From contig JAGMCR010000015.1 in NCBI GenBank assembly GCA_023129115.1, positions 1-64,000 on the forward strand: a stretch of DNA of 64,000 bases, written 5' to 3'. Below the pieces are notes generated by a model, which was not told where the DNA came from, did not search any database, and saw only the letters and a list, made by a program, of their open reading frames with translations. Positions 49,136 to 57,900 of this stretch are shown piece after piece; position 1 is the first letter of the stretch, and every line of letters begins with the position of its first letter. Made by a program: the position numbers and the translations under genes. Origin of the DNA: Candidatus Iainarchaeum sp. (GTDB lineage Archaea; B1Sed10-29; WALL01).

Positions 49136-50284
49136 ATGCCCACCTGGAGCCATAGTAGAATCTCGACGTACGAGAATTGCCCCCTGAAATTTTATTACAC
49201 TTACGTCGAGAAGCCGGACGTGGAGGAGGTATTGGGTGACAATATCGCTCTTGTGCTGGGCAAGAGCTGTCACGAGGCGCTCGAGTGGCTGTACAAAGAG
49301 CTGTCCTTCGGCCGGGAGCCGTCCCTGGACGACGCCATCGACTATTATACCCAATCCTGGGGCAAGATGTGGACTCCGGACGTGATTATCCCCCGTTTTG
49401 ACGAAAAAACGTGGAAAAAGCTTGGCATCCGGTACCTCGGCGACTTTTACAACCGGCACTCGCCGTTTATCGAGGACCGTACCGTGGCCCTCGAGAGAAT
49501 GGTTCGCCTTAAAATCGGCAAGTACTCGTTAATCGGGTATATTGACCGTGTTGCCGAGGCTTCTCCGGGCCACTACAAAATCATTGATTACAAGACGACT
49601 AAGAGGCTTCAGGGGCAGGACTGGTTTGACAGTGACCGCCAGCTCGCTCTCTACGAAATTGGCTTGCGCCAGATGTTCAGGGACGTGGAGGAGGTGGACC
49701 TCGTGTGGCACATGCTTCACTTCAACAAGGAGATTGTTTCTCGCCGGACTCCGGGGCAGCTGGAGCAGTTGAAGAGTGACACGATTGAATTGATTAGTAC
49801 TATTGAGGCTGCTGAAGAGTATCCCGCCAAAGTGTGTGGGCTTTGCCCGTGGTGCAGCTTCCAAGAAATCTGTCCCAAAAAAAAGCACGAGCGCGCCACC
49901 ACGCGCATGACCGTCCGCGAGTTCCGCAGGGACGAGGGCGTTCGCGTGGCGAACAAGTTTGTGCAGACGAAGCTGAAGCTGGACGAGTGGGGGATAAAGA
50001 ACGCGGACGCGCGGAAGGACGTGCTGGCGTATTCGAAGCAGCACGACACCAGCAAAGTCATTGGGTCGAAGGCGGCTGTGGCCGTCTCGACGATGAAGAG
50101 GGTATCGTTCGACCCCAAAGTGGAGAAATTGTTGAAGAAAGAGGGGTTGTGGGAGAAGTACTCGAAGTTGGATTCTGCTGCTCTTGTGCGTGAGCTTGAG
50201 GGCCTTGACCCGAAAATCAGGGGAAAGCTTGTCAAGCTTGAGGAGACTAAAGAGTCTAAAGCTGTGCGTGTTGTGAAGAAGTGA
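49136..50284 (+). CDS. RecB/Cas4-like PD-(D/E)XK nuclease with cysteine cluster, the intact anchor gene
   Basis: 382 residues from MPTWSHSRISTYENCPLKFY; the ATG at 49136 lies about 30 bases after CACTTAAAAC, and the earlier in-frame ATG is rejected. RecB-family motifs are in order: GKSCHEALEWL (His), YIDRVAEASPG (Asp), YKIIDYKTTK (D-x-K) and RQLALYEIGLR (QxxxY). Four cysteines, one in ENCPLKF and three in CGLCPWCSFQEICP, fit an Fe-S cluster as in Cas4 and AddB. Expected activity is DNA exonuclease. No cas genes or CRISPR are present. Terminal fragments of this gene or close homologues occur nine times nearby. Confidence 0.88.
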   Translation: MPTWSHSRISTYENCPLKFYYTYVEKPDVEEVLGDNIALVLGKSCHEALEWLYKELSFGREPSLDDAIDYYTQSWGKMWTPDVIIPRFDEKTWKKLGIRYLGDFYNRHSPFIEDRTVALERMVRLKIGKYSLIGYIDRVAEASPGHYKIIDYKTTKRLQGQDWFDSDRQLALYEIGLRQMFRDVEEVDLVWHMLHFNKEIVSRRTPGQLEQLKSDTIELISTIEAAEEYPAKVCGLCPWCSFQEICPKKKHERATTRMTVREFRRDEGVRVANKFVQTKLKLDEWGIKNADARKDVLAYSKQHDTSKVIGSKAAVAVSTMKRVSFDPKVEKLLKKEGLWEKYSKLDSAALVRELEGLDPKIRGKLVKLEETKESKAVRVVKK

Positions 50285-50298
50285 AACGCTTTTATTCT
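50282..50298 (+). promoter_or_regulatory. Promoter directly after the nuclease stop codon
   Basis: GTGAAACGCTTTTATTCT overlaps the stop codon. The same bases follow the 3' fragment at 52490, so gene end and promoter were copied as one unit. Confidence 0.55.
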
Positions 50299-50333
50299 TT
50301 GTCTTCGTTTTGTTTTGTGTGGAGTTGAGGTGA

Positions 50334-51833
50334 ATGCCTAGGAAGAAACACACGGCCGTGCGCCACCCGGACATTGAGTTGGGGGTCAAGAGGGTTACTG
50401 ACGGGAGCATCGAAAAGCTCACTGATGCGAGGGGGGAGCCTTTCACTAGGTCCGAACGCATCAAATTGATGGCGGGCGACCGCAAGGTCTTCGGGAAGGG
50501 CATTGAGGAATTGTTTGACAAGGCAATCAGGGAACTGAAAAAGATTCCTAAGGAAAAGATGGAGCGGCGGAAGCTGATTTACGAGGGCTTGCTCGGCGAG
50601 GTGGAGTCCAAGCTCAAGATTGGTGACTCCGACCGGTTTTTGGCGCACGAAATGATGGTCCAGACTGATTTGGGCAGCATGGTCAAGGCGATTGCGCAGG
50701 GGTCGGACATTAATTTGGACACTGTTGACACCCAAGCAGTGGACAAGGCGGTTGGTACCGCGAGGGACATGTATTACGGCACGAATAAGACAAAGGACGA
50801 GGCCTTGACGAAGAGCCTTGAGGTCTTGATGGCGGACGAGGGCGTCTCGAAGCAGTTCGATGGGGAGTGGGAGGTGGCCGCGCACTTGTCGCCCAAGGAC
50901 CGGGCAAGGTTTTTGATGGCTGTGATGCACAAGGACGATTACTTGATACACCAATTAATCCAGCAGAGGGACGAGAACAAGGAAATGACCAAGGACCAGC
51001 TCCAAAGCATGCTGGATAATTTTGGTTTAACTGAAAAAGATTTTTCGAAGAAAGAGTTGGAGGAGTTGGGGGTTACTATTCACATGGGCAAGAACAAAGA
51101 GATTTTGTTGGACATGGCCAAGATTCTTATCATGGCTGACCTGGACCCCCACAAGCTTTTGGAGTTGCCCAAAGAAGAGAAGCGCACTGCTGTGCTCAGC
51201 ATTTTTTCTCATGAAGCCCTTGACCCCTTGAAGGTGCTGCAGAAGCTTCCTTCTGTCGCGAGGGGCTTGGCGTTGAGGTCTCTTGAGGGCATAAGCAAAA
51301 ATGCTAAGGAGGGGGACAAGGAGGCCAAAGACATGCATAGGTCCAGCCTTATGCTGCACAGCCTTAACATACACAACCCGAGGGAGCGGGAGGCCTTGGC
51401 CGAGATTGTGGCGCTTGCTGACGATAGTGCTGAGTGGGACAAAGAGCTGTCCGCCAGCATAATCAAGAGGCATGGGCTGGAGAAAGAAGCCGAGTTCAAC
51501 AGGTACATGGTGAACCTACGGGACATTGTCGACCAGCCGGCCCACTTCAACCGCTTTTTGGAGCTGGCGTGGGACTTGGATGACAAGGACAAAGTTGGGG
51601 AGATTGGCTTTGACGCGTCGAACCCTGACCACAAAAAGGCGTTCATGAAGATTAGGGGCGAGCTCTTGAAGATAAAGCTTGGCAGTGGGGGCCTCAAGGA
51701 CAATAACGCCGAGGCCGTGGAAAAGCGGGTGCTGACGGAAATGGGCTTGCTCGAAGAAGTCACGAAAAGGCGCAAAAAGAAAGAAAAAAGCGAGAAACGC
51801 GTCAAAGAGCGGTGGAAAAACATTTACGCTTGA
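50334..51833 (+). CDS. Orphan soluble protein, 499 residues
   Basis: The ATG at 50334 is preceded by GAGGTGA, a Shine-Dalgarno-like site, and by the CTTTTATTC box about 40 bases upstream. Helical and charged (QHDKAIRELKKIPKEKMER-like opening; DPHKLLELPKEEKRTAVLSI), with a Lys-rich tail. No known motif. Its TGA stop lies inside the copied RecB 3' end (CTTGAGG read in another frame). Confidence 0.68.
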   Translation: MPRKKHTAVRHPDIELGVKRVTDGSIEKLTDARGEPFTRSERIKLMAGDRKVFGKGIEELFDKAIRELKKIPKEKMERRKLIYEGLLGEVESKLKIGDSDRFLAHEMMVQTDLGSMVKAIAQGSDINLDTVDTQAVDKAVGTARDMYYGTNKTKDEALTKSLEVLMADEGVSKQFDGEWEVAAHLSPKDRARFLMAVMHKDDYLIHQLIQQRDENKEMTKDQLQSMLDNFGLTEKDFSKKELEELGVTIHMGKNKEILLDMAKILIMADLDPHKLLELPKEEKRTAVLSIFSHEALDPLKVLQKLPSVARGLALRSLEGISKNAKEGDKEAKDMHRSSLMLHSLNIHNPREREALAEIVALADDSAEWDKELSASIIKRHGLEKEAEFNRYMVNLRDIVDQPAHFNRFLELAWDLDDKDKVGEIGFDASNPDHKKAFMKIRGELLKIKLGSGGLKDNNAEAVEKRVLTEMGLLEEVTKRRKKKEKSEKRVKERWKNIYA

Positions 51834-51876
51834 GGAGACTAAGGAGTCTAAAGCTGTGCGTGTTGTGAAGAAGTAG
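51829..51876 (+). pseudogene. RecB-like gene 3' fragment (15 codons)
   Basis: Encodes LEETKESKAVRVVKK and stop. It differs from the intact end (50237-50284) at two bases, so it is a recent copy. It separates the 50334 and 51886 genes. Confidence 0.85.
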
Positions 51877-51885
51877 GTGATGTTA

Positions 51886-52401
51886 ATGGCGGGTAAAAAA
51901 AAGAAAAAGGGAAAAGCTTTTCAGGCTCTGCCTGAGAAATGGGTGAAGCCGTTGAGGGAGCTTGACGTGTACAGTGCCTTGGTCAAGGTGCTGGGGTTGA
52001 CGTTGTTGGGGGTTTTCCTCTATTCCTGGTTGTGGGCACCAGACGAGAGGTGGATTGTAGTGCTGCCCCTCGCGTTCGCTTCGATTTCACTGGGTAATTT
52101 GCTCCCGATAGCCGTTGGCAATTTGTTGGGGAACAAGTGGGGGAAGAAAGCGCCGTGGCAGGGCTTCGCTGTTTTAGTGACTGCGTATTCGGTGGTGTGG
52201 TCCGTGGTTGTGTGGCTCTTTAGCCGGTTGAACGCCGGTTTAATCGCGACTGTTTTGGGCCTAATCCTGTTCTACTCCATCTTCCAGTCTTATTACCAGA
52301 CGAGCCACAAGCACGCGGTATACGCGGCACTCTTGTTTGGCCTGCTATTGCCGGCTTTGGTGCTCGGGATGCTGATGGGCATGATAGGGGCGTTGCCGTA
52401 A
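51886..52401 (+). CDS. Membrane protein, PEKWxKP family
   Basis: 171 residues with five hydrophobic segments. Residues LPEKWVKPLRELD, GNKWGKKAPWQG and FQSYYQTSHKHAVY align with the protein at 25466. A GGTGAT sequence precedes the ATG at 51886. The stop codon TAA overlaps the first base of the next RecB fragment. Function unknown. Confidence 0.72.
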   Translation: MAGKKKKKGKAFQALPEKWVKPLRELDVYSALVKVLGLTLLGVFLYSWLWAPDERWIVVLPLAFASISLGNLLPIAVGNLLGNKWGKKAPWQGFAVLVTAYSVVWSVVVWLFSRLNAGLIATVLGLILFYSIFQSYYQTSHKHAVYAALLFGLLLPALVLGMLMGMIGALP

Positions 52402-52490
52402 CCCGGGAACTTGTGGGCTGTAATCCGGGGCTGAAGAAGAAGCTTGAGGAAACAAAAGAGTCTTTGTCTGTGCGTGTTGTGAGGAAGTGA
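52401..52490 (+). pseudogene. RecB-like gene 3' fragment (about 29 codons), diverged
   Basis: Reads TRELVGCNPGLKKKLEETKE then SLSVRVVRK and stop; the intact gene has VRELEGLDPKIRGKLVKLEETKES. It has an internal difference of a few codons, so it comes from a different homologue. It is followed by the same AAACGCTTTTATTCT promoter. Confidence 0.75.
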
Positions 52491-52526
52491 AACGCTTTTA
52501 TTCTGCTGCCTGCTTATCCATTAGTG

Positions 52527-53255
52527 ATGGCAGTGAGTAAGTTTGATTGGAGTTCAGTGGATTTGGAGGGCCCGGAGGCAGTGGGCCGCATTGCTGAGAA
52601 CGTTTCGTTAAGGGAAATTGACAAGCACTTGGAGGCGGGCAACGAGGCGCTTAGGAATAGTGAGGGTGCTGGCGTCCAGGCCGTGTTGGCGGCGGCTTTC
52701 GGTGGCGTGGACGAGGTGAATGCCGCCAATCTCCCGAAGGCGGTGGAGGGTGTTGCTGAGGGCCGGGCTAAGCTGAAGAGGATTATGGGTGTTCTTTCCG
52801 AGGCCAGGGAGAGGCGGGAGGAAGTGGTGGCAAGCGATGCGCGGAGGTATGCGCGCGAGAACGACTTGTTCAGTGTCCACAAGAAGCTGAACAGTGTTGA
52901 GGAAGCGCTTTTGGGCACGCGTGGGGGCCAGGCCGCTGATGCGGAGGTCATCCAGCGGAGTAATATGCACAGGGTTTTCATGCAGCGGCTTGCCGAAGAA
53001 AAAGCGGTGCCTGTTGCTGGTGGAGTGGCTCTTGCTCGCCTGAGGGAGATGGATGCGGCGCTTGAGAGGGACGTCAAGCGCTTTCGGAGGGGTCGGCTGG
53101 ACAAGGCGTTGGAGCGTGCGGCCGGGTTCCAGGGCCTTGTGCGGCAGCGCATCGAGCTCACTGAGAAGGCTTCGGTGCTCAAGTCCCCCAAACGCTCCAC
53201 GGGGAAGAAGCGCGGGTTCGTAATGGCGCAGCCAAAAGAAAAGCCAAGAAAGTAA
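52527..53255 (+). CDS. Orphan helical protein, 242 residues
   Basis: From MAVSKFDWSSVDLEGPEAVG. The copied promoter AACGCTTTTATTC lies about 28 bases upstream. Alanine/glutamate-rich helical protein (EVNAANLPKAVEGVAEGRAK; LARLREMDAALERDVKRFRR) with a basic tail. The TAA stop is formed by AGTAAGG of the next RecB fragment. Function unknown. Confidence 0.68.
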   Translation: MAVSKFDWSSVDLEGPEAVGRIAENVSLREIDKHLEAGNEALRNSEGAGVQAVLAAAFGGVDEVNAANLPKAVEGVAEGRAKLKRIMGVLSEARERREEVVASDARRYARENDLFSVHKKLNSVEEALLGTRGGQAADAEVIQRSNMHRVFMQRLAEEKAVPVAGGVALARLREMDAALERDVKRFRRGRLDKALERAAGFQGLVRQRIELTEKASVLKSPKRSTGKKRGFVMAQPKEKPRK

Positions 53256-53280
53256 GGCTGTTAGGGTGGTTAAGAAATAA
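53251..53280 (+). pseudogene. RecB-like gene 3' fragment (10 codons)
   Basis: SKAVRVVKK and stop. It shares AGTAAGGCTGTTAGGGTGGTTA with the longer fragment at 54873. It marks the change from the G+C-rich left side to the A+T-rich right side. Confidence 0.65.
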
Positions 53281-53301
53281 ACTTCTTTCTAGTGACTAAC
53301 T

Positions 53302-53895
53302 TTACAAAAGAAAAAGCTCGCGGAATGTGAACGATAAATCCATCATCAAAAAATAGAAGTAATACTGCAGTACAGTATGATACAATTTTTTACGTTTGTT
53401 TGTCCCTCTCACCTTCTTAATTTTTGCGAACATCTTTTTCAAAGAGGGGTTAGGAATCTTTTCTAGATCTTCCATAGTATAGTCTAATCTGTGGGCGTAT
53501 TGGTTTCTAAGATAATTCACGAACTTAAGCTCCCGATAGAGCTCATTATCCAGAATACCCAAAGCGGAAATTATCTCTAGCTTTAGGTAATACCTTTCAT
53601 CTAGTAGCCTTTTTGGGTTTTTTAATCTTTTAGTTATGATTGCATCTAAAAAACGTTCAAAATACAGGTGCATAACCAAAACTAGATGCAACGTGTTTTG
53701 TATCTCTAAAACATCTTTAAAAAATTTCCTTCCCAAAACCCTAGTCTTTTTTGGAAGACGAGAACGAATAATATCCTGCGTGGCCTCACTAGTTAGTATA
53801 AACTTTTTTGTCCAAGGCATATCTGTCTCGATAGTCCTAGCCATCGCCTTTAATATGCCTAGTGACCTATCTGGGACAGGGTACCATTTTGTCAT
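53302..53895 (-). CDS. HEPN-like protein
   Basis: 197 residues, helical. FVNYLRNQYAHRLDY carries the Rx4H motif (RNQYAH) of HEPN ribonucleases, preceded by two long helices (FFKDVLEIQNTLHLVLVMHL) as in MltR/DUF4145-like members. It may act as an RNase toxin in defence. No paired NTase (MNT) gene is adjacent. A+T-rich codon use differs from genes to the left. Confidence 0.6.
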   Translation of the reverse strand: MTKWYPVPDRSLGILKAMARTIETDMPWTKKFILTSEATQDIIRSRLPKKTRVLGRKFFKDVLEIQNTLHLVLVMHLYFERFLDAIITKRLKNPKRLLDERYYLKLEIISALGILDNELYRELKFVNYLRNQYAHRLDYTMEDLEKIPNPSLKKMFAKIKKVRGTNKRKKLYHTVLQYYFYFLMMDLSFTFRELFLL

Positions 53896-53938
53896 AATTT
53901 GTTAATTCATATTGGCTATAAAAGGTTTTTGCCAAGAA

Positions 53939-54217
53939 CTAGCTCTTGGCTTTCATCCTCGCCCTAACCACCTTCTTCAGCGGCTCGACCCCATAGTCAT
54001 AGATATCGGGGATGTCCAGGTTCACGACTTTGCCATAGAACCGGAAGAAATGCTCCATTATGTACGTCTCGTGCTTTTTCTCGAACACGTACACCTTGTC
54101 GGCCCACTTCAGCGCCGCGTCCGTTAAGTCGTACATGCCGCAGTACTTGCCGCCGTACATCTCGGCCGCCGTGCGGCTCCGGTTCTCGCCGGCCGTGCAG
54201 ACGAAGAGGAGGTTCAT
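53939..54217 (-). CDS. Low-molecular-weight tyrosine-phosphatase-like protein
   Basis: 92 residues. LLFVCTAGENRSRTAAE carries the C-x5-R phosphatase loop at residues 7-13, and WADKVYVFEKKH and DIPDIYDY give the later Asp. A short form as in the predicted phosphatase family of about 100 residues. The start overlaps the stop of the 54214 gene, so they are co-expressed. Confidence 0.78.
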   Translation of the reverse strand: MNLLFVCTAGENRSRTAAEMYGGKYCGMYDLTDAALKWADKVYVFEKKHETYIMEHFFRFYGKVVNLDIPDIYDYGVEPLKKVVRARMKAKS

Positions 54218-54804
54218 TTTTTCCTCTGGGACAGGGTAAATTTTACATAGTTGTATTCATCTATAACTTTAGCTAGTGGTGTTTGTTTACTCCGCCATAG
54301 CACGCCACCAAACTCCTCTTGCATTTCTTTGAGAAATCCCAAGTAATCATTTGCTGTGGGTTGTGATTTTTTTATTCCATAGTGTCGCCTGATATTGGTG
54401 TCCCACATTACGAAGAGGGCGGGGTTGAATATACTCATAACTTTGGAAGAGCCAGTGTATTTTACTCCCGGAACCTTGGAAAGCTCTGCATAAATCTTCT
54501 TGATATCGGAGCCCAAACCATCATTCTCATCGAGGTTAGCTGTTTGTAATGTTTCTTTTTTGAGTTTCTTGAAAATAGGAAGACATGTCTTGATAGCATT
54601 TTCGAGTTGACCGAGAGTCTCTTTTTCAGAAGAGAGGTAATGGAACCGCGCTTTATTCCATGTGGCAAGTATCACTATGGCTGCTTGTAGGGGATAGTCC
54701 TCAACTGCCTCACAGGCAACGCAGTAAAAATTGACTCGTCCTTCTCTCTTAGTAAATTTTTTGTGGGCACTTTTTAAGGAACCGCTAGTGTGTGGCATAG
54801 CCAT
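54214..54804 (-). CDS. Hypothetical protein, possibly HhH-like
   Basis: 196 residues from MAMPHTSGSLKSAHKKFTKR; a TATATTTAAG box lies about 25 bases before the ATG at 54804. GVKYTGSSKVMSIFNPALFV, then MWDTNIRRHYG, resembles proteins in which a helix-hairpin-like turn is followed by N-P-x-L-F-x-x-W-D. Family not identified. It is first in an operon with the phosphatase-like gene. The promoter word CCAAAACACTTAAA is shared with 49090. Confidence 0.65.
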   Translation of the reverse strand: MAMPHTSGSLKSAHKKFTKREGRVNFYCVACEAVEDYPLQAAIVILATWNKARFHYLSSEKETLGQLENAIKTCLPIFKKLKKETLQTANLDENDGLGSDIKKIYAELSKVPGVKYTGSSKVMSIFNPALFVMWDTNIRRHYGIKKSQPTANDYLGFLKEMQEEFGGVLWRSKQTPLAKVIDEYNYVKFTLSQRKK

Positions 54805-54872
54805 CCAATACACGTCCAAAACACTTAAATATAGCCCCGGGGTAGTTGATATCCACCTAGCTAAACGCGGGG

Positions 54873-54977
54873 GCGTTGGCGAGGGAGCTTGATGGGCTTG
54901 ACGAGGGGCTGAGGAAGAAGCTGGAAAAACTTGAGGAGACTAAGGAGAGTAAGGCTGTTAGGGTGGTTAGAAAATGA
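54873..54977 (+). pseudogene. RecB-like gene 3' fragment (35 codons), the longest
   Basis: ALARELDGLDEGLRKKLEKL then EETKESKAVRVVRK and stop, aligned without gaps to the last 35 codons of the intact gene (ALVRELEGLDPKIRGKLVKL). Its TGA overlaps the ATG of the restriction-modification gene (AATGA). Confidence 0.85.
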
Positions 54978-57900
54978 CTGAGAAAGAACAACTGGCCGGG
55001 GAGCCCTTATTTAACAAGTTAGTTGTTGAATTTCAATTGCGGAGTTTTGATAGACCTCTACATTCCTTTGGAAAAGAGCAAAAAACTGAATATGAATTAT
55101 TTAAATCGACGGTTCTTGATGATTTGCCAGAAGTTCTGATGGGAGATATTGGGAAAGAGAACCCAACCGTCATAGCCCAGTATCTGTCTGGGACAGAGGA
55201 GAATGTTAAGAATAAAGTGATAGAACCTTTACTATGCCAGTTTTTAGGGTTTAAGAAAAAACAATTTCAGTATGAACCTGCAGTTAGAATGGAAGATGGA
55301 ACAGGCCATATAGATATCGTAATCAACGTAGATCCAAAATACAAGATATTAGTAGAAACAAAGAGTTGGAGGACTGATCTCAATAAACGGGTGGGAAAAT
55401 ACAAGAAAAGTGCCATCGTCCAAGCATTTGAGTATGCTGAAGCACACGGGATCAATTGGGTAGTTGTGACAAATGGCTATGAACTGCGGCTATATAATCG
55501 TAAAGAAGGTAGTACAAAATATGAGAAGTTCCTTTTAGATGATCTAAACAACCCTCTGGCAGTTGGTAGAACATCGGCTTTCCATCCTAAGAGAGTTTAT
55601 ACCCTATTATCCAATGAGTCTTTTGTTAGCCGAATCCAAGATAAGATATTGGAGCAAAGTGAGGAACACCTAAATGATTTAGGGGAATACATCTATGAAG
55701 TGATAAAGGAACTACGGAATGAATTGGCTAATAACATACTCCGTAAAGACAAACAAATAATCCAGAGGTATATGGAATCTTCAGGACTAACTGAAAAGCA
55801 GAGTAATCAGCTTGTTTTGGATATAATACAAACGTTCATAGATAGATTAATCTTCATTCGCTTTGCAGAGGGCAGGGGGCTTCTACCTGAACCCTATGAC
55901 GCAAACTTTACAGCTCACTTAAAGGAGCTCTGGCAGACAGCAAGAGCGGATATACCAGATTTAACGTTTTTTGATTACCTAAGAAAACTATTTAGAAAGA
56001 TTGATGAAGGCAACTTCAAAGACCCAAACCGGCGATTCTTTGGCTATAATGGTGGACTTTTTGCCCCTAACACCATTCTAGACAATCCCCACTTCCAGAT
56101 AGACGACCACGTAGTTTGGGATGTCATATTGAGATTAAATAAATATGCGCCGAAAAAAAAGACAAAAAAGATTAAACATTTGATGTTAGAAAAAAATGAG
56201 AAGATCAACTTCTCTGAAGTTCCAGTGGAGGTTCTTGGACATATTTATGAAAAGTACTTAGGTCTATCCATTGACCTAGATTGGAAGAGTATCCACCCCA
56301 AAGTCATAATCGACGAGACTAAAGAAAAAAGAAAGGAAGCTGGAGTGTATTACACGCCCAAACATATCACAGAGTACATAGTTAAAAATACTGTTGGAAG
56401 CTTTTTGAAAGAAAATCTAGATAGGTTAGATAACATAAACGTGGTCGATCCAGCTTGTGGTTCTGGGACCTTTTTGCTAAGCGCTTACGAATATTTGTTT
56501 GATAACCAGATTGAAACAACCGCTCTTTCAGATAAGTCACTTAAAAGTTACGTTGTCAGAATCAAAAAACTAATCAAGATACTCAGTCAAAGAGATACCG
56601 CCATCAAAGACAAGGAAAAACTTGCGGAAAAGGTTGGCCTTTCTTTGTTCGAAATAAACAATACTATCCAAGACCTGCTCGGAAAGAACATTCTTCTTAT
56701 AAGCCCAGACGGGTATTATCGACTATCCCCCAAAATGTATGATAAAGAGATGATAAACGAGGACTTACTAACGCAGTATTTGAAAAGTAAGTTACGTTTC
56801 CTTGCTTTAGATATGGTTACAAACAAAAAAAAGGTGCACATAAACGAACATATACTGAAAACTAATCTTCATGGGGTGGATCTCCAATCTCGTGCTGTTG
56901 AAATAACAAAACTGAGCTTATGGCTTAAAACGGCGATCAAGAACGCAAAACTCATAAATCTTGGCACGCAGATTCTAGAAGGTAACTCTCTGATAACGGG
57001 TGTTGAAGGCCCAGAGGAACTGAAGCAGTTCAAAACGGAACTAAATGAAATAATTAAATTAGAAGAACATCTTGAAAGCTTAGATGAAACAAAAGAGTCT
57101 CACCAAAAAATACGCAAACTAGTCAATGAAATAAAATCTGATAAGAAAGAACTTGTTGAGTTATTGGATAAAAACCTTGTTAAAGAGGATGACGAAGGTT
57201 ATTTTGACAATATAAAAAACATAAAACCGTTTGACTGGGAAGTTGAGTTTCCGACCGTATTTGATGATGGGAATAATCCCGGATTTGATGTTGTTATTGG
57301 TAACCCACCATATAGCGCTAAGTTGTCTAAAGCGGAAAGAGGCTATATACGGGATACTTACCCCGCAACAAAAGGAAACACGGATACAGCTATAGCATTT
57401 ATCAACCATGCGTATACCTTATTAAAAAAAGGTGGTTATCTCGGTTTTATTGTGCCAAAATCGCTTTTGTACAGTGATACGTGGGTGGCATGTCGAGAGT
57501 TTATTTTACCGGATCTAGTGAAACTGGTCGATGTTAGCAAGGCTTTTGAGGGTGTCCGGCTTGAACAAGTTATTATAATCCTAAAGAAAGGCAGTGCTTC
57601 AAAGACTTACGCAATTGAATTTTTGGGTTCCACAAAACATCACGAAATAAAAAAGAGCAACTTGAAGAAATTCGGTATAATCCTTAATGAGATTGGACAA
57701 GACGAATTAAAACTCGGCCTGAATCTTTCGGGTAAAGCTAGACTCTCTGACGTTGCTGATTTAGAACGCGGACTGGGCCTACAAGATGAGCTCTCTCAGA
57801 CAGGATCTAAACGGATTTATGGTGGTTCCAGTGTTGGGAGATTCTTACTAAAACCTACGGATAGGTTCATAAGCAGCACTACCTACGCAAAACATGCGAA

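Noticed and set aside
49136-50284. Calling the nuclease Cas4
   Set aside because: The motifs fit the wider RecB/AddB/Cas4 group, but length (382 residues) and absence of CRISPR components do not support a Cas assignment.
28898-54977. Integron with attC sites
   Set aside because: Cassettes have individual promoters and both orientations, borders are copies of coding ends and not attC-like folded sites, and no IntI-type integrase is present in the window.
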